A stretch of DNA of 29,087 bases from JBMNQH01 sp050944035 (lineage in GTDB: Bacteria; Bacillota; Clostridia; Oscillospirales; Oscillospiraceae), in contig JBMNQH010000018.1 of assembly GCA_050944035.1 (NCBI GenBank), forward strand, positions 1-29,087, read 5' to 3'. Of this stretch, positions 23,886 to 29,087 are shown piece after piece. The translations under genes and the position numbers were made by a program. The notes under the pieces were generated by a model. It had not been told where the DNA came from, did no database searches, and was given only the letters and a program-made list of their open reading frames with translations. The number at the start of each line of letters is the position of its first letter. The stretch's first letter is position 1.

Positions 23886-24821
23886 ATGAAAATTTATTCT
23901 AATGTTAAAGCGCTGATCGGCAATACCCCGCTGGTTCGTATGGAGCATTTCGCACACGGCTATGACTTTGAGGGCCGTCTCTACGGCAAGCTGGACTATA
24001 CCAACCCCGGCGGCACGCATGAAGCCCGCGCCATCATCAGCATGGTCGAGGCCGCCAAGGCAAACGGCACCCTGTTCGGCCACGGTATGTTGATCCAGGT
24101 CAGCGACGGTACCACCGGCATCGGTCTCGGTATCGCCGGCTCCCAGCTGGGTTACCGCGCACACGTTGTCATGCCTGACAATGTTCCCAAGGAACGCCAG
24201 AAGATCATCCGCGCTTACGGTGCAAGAGTTGTTTTGACCCCCGCCGCCGAGGGGATGGAAGGCGCTTTGCGCAAGGCGCAGGAGATGAGCACCCGTCACG
24301 ACGGTAGCATCATTCTGGATCCGTTCACCGATCCTGCAAACCCTGATGCACACTACAGAACCACCGGCCCAGAACTCTGGAACGATGCAGAGGGCGATAT
24401 CAGCATCTTCGTCTGCCCGGTCTACACCGGCGGTACCATTACGGGCGTTGGCCGCTACCTGAAGGAAAAAAATCCTGACATCAAAATTGTTGCGGTGGAA
24501 CCCAAGAGTTCCGCGGTGCTCTCCGGCGGCAAGGCTGGCGCGCACAAGATCCCCGGTATCGGTGCAGGCTTTATCCCCGAAGTGCTGGATACCACGATCT
24601 ATGATGAAGTCATGGCAGTTACAGACGTCGAAGCAAAGCTGTTCATGCGCGAAGTGGCAAAGAGCGAAGCCATGGTGGTTGGTCCGGCTTCCGGCGCTGT
24701 GATGTGCGCTGCGGCCAAGCTCTGCGGCCGTGAGTCTACGCTGCGGGCAGGAAACGATGAGAAGTCGATTGTTGTATACCTTCCCGATGCCGGCGAACGC
24801 TATCTGAGCATGATTGACTGA
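23886..24821 (+). CDS. Cysteine synthase-like protein lacking the PLP lysine
   Basis: This 311-aa protein is clearly of the CysK/O-acetylserine sulfhydrylase family (PLP fold type II) over its whole length: ALIGNTPLVRME, RAYGARVVLTPAAEGMEGALRKAQEM, DPANPDAHYRTTGPELWND, GGTITGVGRYLKEKNPDIKIVAVEP and IPGIGAGFIPEVLD. The family motif N-P-G-G-S-V-K-D-R, which holds the Schiff-base lysine, reads NPGGTHEAR (residues 40-48), so Glu46 replaces Lys. The substrate loop T-S-G-N-T-G reads SDGTTG (73-78), and the phosphate loop G-T-G-G-T reads VYTGGT. The frame is intact, with GGAGGC RBS, promoter and terminator. Normal cysteine synthase activity is doubtful; a regulatory, binding or new catalytic role is possible. 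Calling it plain cysK would be misleading. Confidence 0.85.
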   Translation: MKIYSNVKALIGNTPLVRMEHFAHGYDFEGRLYGKLDYTNPGGTHEARAIISMVEAAKANGTLFGHGMLIQVSDGTTGIGLGIAGSQLGYRAHVVMPDNVPKERQKIIRAYGARVVLTPAAEGMEGALRKAQEMSTRHDGSIILDPFTDPANPDAHYRTTGPELWNDAEGDISIFVCPVYTGGTITGVGRYLKEKNPDIKIVAVEPKSSAVLSGGKAGAHKIPGIGAGFIPEVLDTTIYDEVMAVTDVEAKLFMREVAKSEAMVVGPASGAVMCAAAKLCGRESTLRAGNDEKSIVVYLPDAGERYLSMID

Positions 24822-24841
24822 GAGACGATCAATATTTAATA

Positions 24842-24883
24842 ATCAAAAACCCCCTTTGTTTTGAAACAAAGGGGGTTTTTGAT
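24842..24883. terminator. Intrinsic terminator after the CysK-like gene
   Basis: ATCAAAAACCCCCTTTGTTT and its complement form a long stem (24842-24861 with 24864-24883) containing CCCCC/GGGGG and a T5 run. It could work in both directions. Confidence 0.93.
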
Positions 24884-24915
24884 TTGGAATTTGAAAAAGG
24901 ATTGCGAAGATAGAA

Positions 24916-24945
24916 AAATGGCGCGACAGATTCGTCGCGCCATTT
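24916..24945 (-). terminator. Intrinsic terminator of rpsT
   Basis: AAATGGCGCGAC (24916-24927) pairs with GTCGCGCCATTT (24934-24945), a 12-bp stem with a 6-nt loop. On the minus strand it is followed by a run of T, about 20 nt after the rpsT stop codon. Confidence 0.88.
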
Positions 24946-24966
24946 ACGAACCAGATTACAGGTTGG

Positions 24967-25230
24967 TTAACCCATTGCGTTTATCTTAGAAGCCATGCTG
25001 GACTTTTTGCGCGCAGCATTGTTCTTATGAAGCAGACCCTTGGTTACTGCACGGTCAACGGTCTTAACAGCAACTTTATAGGCACCGACGGCTGTTTCAC
25101 GGTTGCCCTCTGCTATTGCAGCGTCAAACTTCTTCAGAGTGGACTTCAATATAGACCTCTCAGCTTTATTCTTTGCATTTCTAGCCTTTGCGAGCTGATC
25201 TCTCTTAGCGGCAGACTTAATGTTGGGCAT
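24967..25230 (-). CDS. rpsT: 30S ribosomal protein S20
   Basis: This 87-aa basic protein matches S20: MPNIKSAAKRDQLAKARNAKNKAERSILKSTLKKFDAAI, then AVKTVDRAVTKGLLHKNNAARKKSSMASKINAMG. It binds 16S rRNA early in 30S assembly. The start follows AGGAGGAGG by about 12 nt. It is a single-gene transcript with its own promoter and terminator. Confidence 0.98.
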   Translation of the reverse strand: MPNIKSAAKRDQLAKARNAKNKAERSILKSTLKKFDAAIAEGNRETAVGAYKVAVKTVDRAVTKGLLHKNNAARKKSSMASKINAMG

Positions 25231-25266
25231 TTTTCAATCGCCACCTCCTCCTATAAGTATTTCGCC

Positions 25267-25286
25267 GCGAATATCGCAATATTCGC
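25267..25286 (-). promoter_or_regulatory. Hairpin in the rpsT leader
   Basis: GCGAATAT (25267-25274) and ATATTCGC (25279-25286) form an 8-bp stem in the 5' untranslated region of rpsT, about 20 nt before its RBS. S20 is known to be controlled at translation level in E. coli, but whether this hairpin does that is not shown. Confidence 0.4.
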
Positions 25287-25301
25287 AATTCACGGAACAC
25301 T

Positions 25302-25330
25302 ATTGTAGCATCCGCTTGGACAAAAATCAA
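25302..25330 (-). promoter_or_regulatory. Sigma-A promoter of rpsT
   Basis: On the minus strand TTGATT (complement of 25325-25330), 17 nt, TACAAT (complement of 25302-25307), about 70 nt before the rpsT start. Confidence 0.7.
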
Positions 25331-25493
25331 GAGGTTTCCGCAGAAAAAAGAAACAATTTCCGCAGAACTTTGCATAGATTTCCTGCCAGATCAGACACTA
25401 CTTTTGCATGAGGCGTGTTTCCAGAGCGGTTTTGTGTGGATCTGACGGACCTGTGAAACGCGCCGACAGATGAAAAGGAAAGGAGTCCATACA

Positions 25494-26381
25494 ATGAAAG
25501 CAGGAATTCGGACGGATCTGGCGATGGAAGCGCGGGAACTCTGGCGGGAGGGCCGCGAAGCGGCGGAAGAGATTCCGGGCGTGACCTTTGACGAGGAACA
25601 GCGCGATGGGATTCGGTTGACCCGAGTGGAAATCCGGAGCGAGGAAGGTGTGCGGGAGCTGGGAAAGCCGCAGGGCGTTTATGTCACGCTGGAGATTGAG
25701 AGTATGCTGCGCCGGGAGGAAGATGCCTTTGAAAGCGCGGTTTCTCTTCTGGCGGAACAGCTGCGCGGCTGTCTGGAGTTGAAAGAGGAAACAAAGATAC
25801 TGGTTGCAGGGCTCGGCAACCGTGCGGTAACGCCCGATGCCATTGGGCCGGAAGCAGCGGATCAGGTCATTGTGACCCGACATCTGAAGACGCAGATCCC
25901 ACAGGCGTTTACCGGATTCCGGAACGTCTCGGTTCTGCGAACCGGCGTGATGGGAACAACCGGGATCGAGAGTGCAGAGGTCATCGGTGCGATCTGTGAG
26001 ACATTACAGCCGGACTGCATCATCGCGCTGGATGCACTGGCATCGCGGGAGACGCGGCGGCTGTGCCGGACGGTACAGTTGACAGATACGGGAATTGTCC
26101 CTGGCTCTGGCGTGGGAAACAGCCGGGTGGCGCTCAACCGGGAGACGCTGGGCGTGCCGGTCATCGCCATTGGGGTGCCCACGGTCGTGGACGCCGGATC
26201 TCTCGCAGCGGCGCTCACGGGAAAGACGCCGGACAATGATTTGCCTGAGTCCGCTATGATTGTGACGCCCCGCGAGATCGACCAGCGGGTAAAAGAGATT
26301 TCCCGTTTGATCGGATATGGCGTCAACATGGCGCTGCACGAGGAGTTAACCATCCACGATATTGATCTGTTTGTGTGCTGA
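25494..26381 (+). CDS. gpr: Spore protease GPR (germination endopeptidase)
   Basis: This 295-aa enzyme degrades small acid-soluble spore proteins at germination to supply amino acids. It belongs to the A25 family, where two Asp residues are important. Corresponding sites here are in GLGNRAVTPDAIGPEAADQVIV (near residue 115) and IIALDALASRE (near 180). The N-terminus MKAGIRTDLAMEARE contains the TDLAxEA processing-type motif. The start at 25494 follows AAAGGAG; an earlier in-frame ATG at 25470 lies before that RBS. The family is normally made in the forespore, but no clear sigma-F/G promoter is recognised here. Confidence 0.96.
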   Translation: MKAGIRTDLAMEARELWREGREAAEEIPGVTFDEEQRDGIRLTRVEIRSEEGVRELGKPQGVYVTLEIESMLRREEDAFESAVSLLAEQLRGCLELKEETKILVAGLGNRAVTPDAIGPEAADQVIVTRHLKTQIPQAFTGFRNVSVLRTGVMGTTGIESAEVIGAICETLQPDCIIALDALASRETRRLCRTVQLTDTGIVPGSGVGNSRVALNRETLGVPVIAIGVPTVVDAGSLAAALTGKTPDNDLPESAMIVTPREIDQRVKEISRLIGYGVNMALHEELTIHDIDLFVC

Positions 26382-26389
26382 CCAAACCG

Positions 26390-26426
26390 TCTGCCCATTT
26401 GACATCTCTTGTGTCAAATGGGCAGA
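26390..26426. repeat. Long perfect hairpin after gpr without T-run
   Basis: TCTGCCCATTTGACA (26390-26404) pairs with TGTCAAATGGGCAGA (26412-26426), 15 bp around a 7-nt loop. It stands 8 nt after the gpr stop. Neither strand has a clear T-run behind it, so it may stabilise the gpr mRNA end or act as a non-canonical terminator. Confidence 0.7.
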
Positions 26427-26442
26427 AATCATAGGCAAAGCA

Positions 26443-26471
26443 TTGAAATGCTGGGAAATCCTTGATATAAT
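26443..26471 (+). promoter_or_regulatory. Sigma-A promoter of serS
   Basis: TTGAAA (26443-26448), exactly 17 nt, TATAAT (26466-26471). The leader to the start codon is only about 55 nt, too short for a T-box riboswitch. Confidence 0.8.
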
Positions 26472-26531
26472 ACTATGCAATTTGAATGCAAAGTTTCTGA
26501 GATAGATACTGCGATTAGGAGAGAAACAATC

Positions 26532-27818
26532 ATGCTTGATATGAAACTGATCAGAGAAAATCCGGAAGACGTCAAAACCCGTCTGAAGGGCAAAGAGGTG
26601 GACTGCGATGCTGCCATCGACCGCATCCTAGAGCTGGACGGTATGCGCCGCGATCTCATTGCCAAGACCGAATCTGCCAAAAGCGAACAGAATAAGGTTT
26701 CCAAACAGATTCCGGCGATGAAGAAGGCTGGACAGGATACAGCGCCTGTTTTTGCCCATATGAACGAGCTGAAAGAAACCATCAAGGGCTATGATGCTGC
26801 TCTGCGTGACGTAGAAACCGAGTACAGAATACTAATGCTTGGTCTGCCCAACCTACCGGATCCCGATCTTGCATTCGGCGGCAAGGAGAACAACGAACCC
26901 CTGCGCTACTACGGCGAACAGCATACCTTTGATTTTGAACCCAAACACCATGTGGATTTGTGTACCGATCTCGGTCTCATCGACTATGAGCGCGGCGCAA
27001 AGATTGCCGGCAGCGGGTTCTGGATTTACAAGGGCATGGGCGCCCGTCTGGAATGGGCACTGCTGAACTACTTTATGGACTGCCATCTGGCAGACGGCTA
27101 TGAGATGGTTCTGCTGCCCCATATGCTGGAGTACGCCTGCGGCGAAACCGCGGGTCAGTTCCCCAAGTTTGCAGACGAGGTCTATAAGATCGAAAATCCC
27201 ACCGACGACCGGATGCACTTTATGCTGCCCACCGCAGAGACGGCGCTGGCTTCCCTGCACCGCGATGAGATTTTGACCGAGGCCGACCTGCCCCGCAAGT
27301 ATTTTGCCTATACGCCCTGCTTCCGTCGCGAAGCCGGCAGCCATCGCGCAGACGAGCGCGGCATGGTGCGTGGGCATCAGTTCAATAAGATTGAAATGTT
27401 TCAGTACACGAAGCCGGAGGACTCCGACGCCGCATTTGACGAACTGGTTGGCAAAGCAGAACGTCTGGTCTCTGACCTGGGCTTCCACTTCCGTACGGTC
27501 AAGCTGGCGGCCGGCGACTGCTCTGCTTCTATGGCTCGTACCTATGACATCGAGATTCAGATTCCCTCGATGAACGGTTATAAAGAGGTTTCCTCGGTTT
27601 CCAATGCCAGAGATTACCAGGCACGCCGCGGCAACATCCGGTTCCGTCGCGACGGCAGCAAGAAAACCGAGTTTGTCCATACATTGAACGGTTCAGGTCT
27701 GGCAACCAGCCGCATCCTCCCTGCGCTTGTCGAGCAGAATCAGCAGAAAGACGGCAGCGTTGTAGTTCCTGAAGTTCTGCGCAAGTATCTGGGTGGGCTG
27801 GAAGTGATCAGCAAGTAA
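26532..27818 (+). CDS. serS: Seryl-tRNA synthetase
   Basis: This 428-aa class II synthetase attaches serine to tRNA-Ser. It has the N-terminal coiled-coil arm (about residues 30-100: RRDLIAKTESAKSEQNKVSKQ), motif 2 FRREAGSHRADERGMVRGHQFNKIEMF, and a motif 3 region ending in LNGSGLATSRILPALVEQNQ. The stretch AGDCSASMARTYDIEIQIPSMNGYKEVSSVSNARDYQARR differs in a few residues from common versions (usually DxGFSAAKTYD and SSCSN) but keeps the overall pattern. The start at 26532 follows AGGAGA; a longer frame to 26475 starts almost at the promoter and is rejected. mscL follows after 42 nt. Confidence 0.97.
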   Translation: MLDMKLIRENPEDVKTRLKGKEVDCDAAIDRILELDGMRRDLIAKTESAKSEQNKVSKQIPAMKKAGQDTAPVFAHMNELKETIKGYDAALRDVETEYRILMLGLPNLPDPDLAFGGKENNEPLRYYGEQHTFDFEPKHHVDLCTDLGLIDYERGAKIAGSGFWIYKGMGARLEWALLNYFMDCHLADGYEMVLLPHMLEYACGETAGQFPKFADEVYKIENPTDDRMHFMLPTAETALASLHRDEILTEADLPRKYFAYTPCFRREAGSHRADERGMVRGHQFNKIEMFQYTKPEDSDAAFDELVGKAERLVSDLGFHFRTVKLAAGDCSASMARTYDIEIQIPSMNGYKEVSSVSNARDYQARRGNIRFRRDGSKKTEFVHTLNGSGLATSRILPALVEQNQQKDGSVVVPEVLRKYLGGLEVISK

Positions 27819-27860
27819 CATTGTCCGATATCTGAGAGATAGAGAAAGGAGCAAACAGAT

Positions 27861-28313
27861 ATGGCAGAGAAAAAAGGCTTTTTTGCCGAATTCAGAGAAT
27901 TCGCGACGAAGGGTAACGTCATGGATCTGGCAGTTGGTGTCATCATCGGCGGTGCGTTTGGTACCATTACCACTTCCCTGGTCAACGATGTTGTAATGCC
28001 GGTTGTCAGTATGTTCTTGGGTGGTATCAATTTTTCCGACTGGAAGATTACCCTTCCTCAGTTGTTCGGTAAGGCTGCTGCGGATGCGGCGCCCATTACC
28101 CTGAATTATGGTACCTTTATCAGTACGGTTATTAATTTTCTGATTCTTGCATTGGTTGTGTTCTGCATTGTCAAGGCCATGAATAGAGCGCGTACCCTTG
28201 CAGAAGAACGAATGAAGAAGGATGAGCCGTTTGTAGAAGTACCCGAAGAGGAACCGGCACCAACAACAGAGCAGCTGCTTGCAGAGATCCTGGAAGAAAT
28301 GAAGAAAAAATAA
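27861..28313 (+). CDS. mscL: Large-conductance mechanosensitive channel MscL
   Basis: This 150-aa membrane protein opens under membrane tension to release osmolytes. It has the typical N-terminus FFAEFREFATKGNVMDLAVGVIIGGAFGTITTSLVNDVVMPVV (first transmembrane helix with the glycine/alanine pore face) and a second helix FISTVINFLILALVVFCIVKAM. The C-terminal helix LLAEILEEMKKK forms the usual cytoplasmic bundle. The start follows AAAGGAG. No separate promoter is clear, so read-through from serS is likely. A strong terminator follows. Confidence 0.97.
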   Translation: MAEKKGFFAEFREFATKGNVMDLAVGVIIGGAFGTITTSLVNDVVMPVVSMFLGGINFSDWKITLPQLFGKAAADAAPITLNYGTFISTVINFLILALVVFCIVKAMNRARTLAEERMKKDEPFVEVPEEEPAPTTEQLLAEILEEMKKK

Positions 28314-28336
28314 TAGCTGTAGAAGCTGTTTATTTC

Positions 28337-28374
28337 AATCATCCCGCTTTCTTAAGAAAGCGGGATGATTTTTT
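28337..28374 (+). terminator. Intrinsic terminator after mscL
   Basis: AATCATCCCGCTTTCTT (28337-28353) pairs with AAGAAAGCGGGATGATT (28354-28370), followed by TTTT. Confidence 0.94.
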
Positions 28375-28845
28375 ATTGTATAAAATCAAGAGAAAGTGGA
28401 GAAAACAAGATTGCACTCCCCTGTTTCCGTTTATCATGAAAATAACTAATTGTAATCAAAAATAAAAAAGTGAAATGGTAGATACTTTTCCACAATGACG
28501 GTAGAAACTGTCGAAAATACTGGTTAATGAAGGAAAAATTTCAAATTGTCCGTTCCGTAGACTTGATATTACAATTCGTAATCAGACAGAAAGAAAACCG
28601 GGAAAAAGATCAAAACCAGCAGCGTCAAACACGGATAGCCGTGAAAGAACATAAAATAGAAGGTTTTTCCTTGCAAAAACGTGTAGAAAGCAAATTTTTA
28701 AAAAATTTCGTCGCTCCGCGAAAAATACCATTTTTCGCGGAGCGCAACGGGTATAATTGAAACATATCCATACGACAGACAGCATATTCCACAAAATCTG
28801 TCGAATTATACCATGAAAAAAGTCCAAAAAATTAACGCCATCCCC
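28375..28845. other. Non-coding, AT-rich stretch between mscL and tRNA-Met
   Basis: No convincing gene is seen. A 77-codon frame (28527-28760) lacks an RBS, has a biased composition and runs through a hairpin repeat. The stretch contains a DnaA-box-like TTTTCCACA (28486-28494) and the hairpin repeat at 28694-28744. The rest is AT-rich with no structure I can name. Confidence 0.6.
28694..28744. repeat. Leader-plus-hairpin repeat, same leader as before gyrB
   Basis: ATTTTTAAAAAATTTCGTCG (28694-28713) is the gyrB-upstream leader with one extra A. It is followed by a perfect 14-bp stem CGCTCCGCGAAAAA (28712-28725) / TTTTTCGCGGAGCG (28731-28744). The stem sequence is unrelated to the one before gyrB. 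Confidence 0.72.
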
Positions 28846-28874
28846 TTGACGCAGATACTATTTTATGCTATTCT
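28846..28874 (+). promoter_or_regulatory. Sigma-A promoter of tRNA-fMet
   Basis: TTGACG (28846-28851), 17 nt, TATTCT (28869-28874). The tRNA starts 30 nt downstream. Confidence 0.72.
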
Positions 28875-28903
28875 ATAGTAGCTTCCAATAGGAGGCACAA
28901 TAA

Positions 28904-28979
<76 letters not shown>

Positions 28980-28983
28980 CATT

Positions 28984-29007
28984 GTGCGACCAAAAAAGAT
29001 GTCGCAC
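28984..29007 (+). repeat. Small hairpin after the tRNA
   Basis: GTGCGAC (28984-28990) pairs with GTCGCAC (29001-29007) across a 10-nt A-rich loop. It lies between the mature tRNA end and the terminator, perhaps aiding 3' processing. Confidence 0.45.
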
Positions 29008-29010
29008 CGG

Positions 29011-29045
29011 AAAACCCCGAAGCCGCAACGGTTTCGGGGTTTTTT
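29011..29045 (+). terminator. Intrinsic terminator of the tRNA transcript
   Basis: CCCCGAAGCC and GGTTTCGGGG form a stem (one G-T pair) with loop GCAAC, followed by TTTTTT. Confidence 0.92.
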
Positions 29046-29087
29046 CGCGTCCATTTTTGACTGCACGAAAAAAAGATATCTCCCCGC

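Noticed and set aside
26472..26531. T-box riboswitch before serS
   Set aside because: The mapped promoter leaves only about 55 nt of leader and no T-box sequence or specifier stem is visible.
28527..28760. 77-codon + strand frame between mscL and the tRNA
   Set aside because: No ribosome binding site, Lys/Gln/Arg-rich composition of AT-rich DNA, and it runs through the hairpin repeat.

Overview
The window is a chromosomal replication-origin region from an endospore-forming member of the Clostridia (Bacillota), probably an Oscillospiraceae/Ruminococcaceae-type gut bacterium. The clues are the dnaA-dnaN-S4-recF-remB-gyrB-gyrA block, a gerA-type germination operon, the spore protease gpr, strong AGGAGG ribosome binding sites, sigma-A promoters with 17-bp spacers, and moderate GC content. 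The species call is inference; I ran no database search.

Left part (1-10,000). A rightward spore germinant-receptor operon has the gene order A-C-B. It is followed by a shared hairpin terminator and three leftward genes: a PHP-domain phosphoesterase, a PrsA/SurA-like lipoprotein, and mfd (transcription-repair coupling factor). The lipoprotein and mfd form an operon running away from the origin. A strong-looking leftward promoter lies at the extreme left edge.

Origin block (10,000-19,300). mfd and dnaA are divergent, each with a clear sigma-A promoter. The dnaA-dnaN intergenic region carries a cluster of DnaA-box-like 9-mers, then an in-phase DnaA-trio tract, then an AT-rich unwinding stretch. 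This is the layout of a basal unwinding system, so oriC is very likely here. dnaN, an S4-domain RNA-binding protein gene, recF, a remB-like gene, gyrB and gyrA follow on the + strand. Unusual hairpin repeats lie before gyrB and after gyrA.

Right part (19,300-29,087). rnhA, an MsbA-like ABC exporter gene and an FAD-dependent oxidoreductase gene form a tight operon. Next comes a small accessory-looking module: a leftward ribbon-helix-helix gene and a rightward XRE regulator gene, separated by several palindromes. Beyond it lies a full-length cysteine-synthase-like gene whose product lacks the PLP-binding lysine. Then come rpsT (leftward), gpr, serS, mscL, about 530 bp of non-coding DNA, and a single initiator tRNA-Met with its own promoter and terminator.

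Most of the window is ordinary housekeeping DNA. The items that stand out are the CysK-like protein with altered active-site motifs, the hairpin repeats that share a leader but have different stems, the RHH/XRE intergenic palindromes, and the well-formed origin unwinding element.
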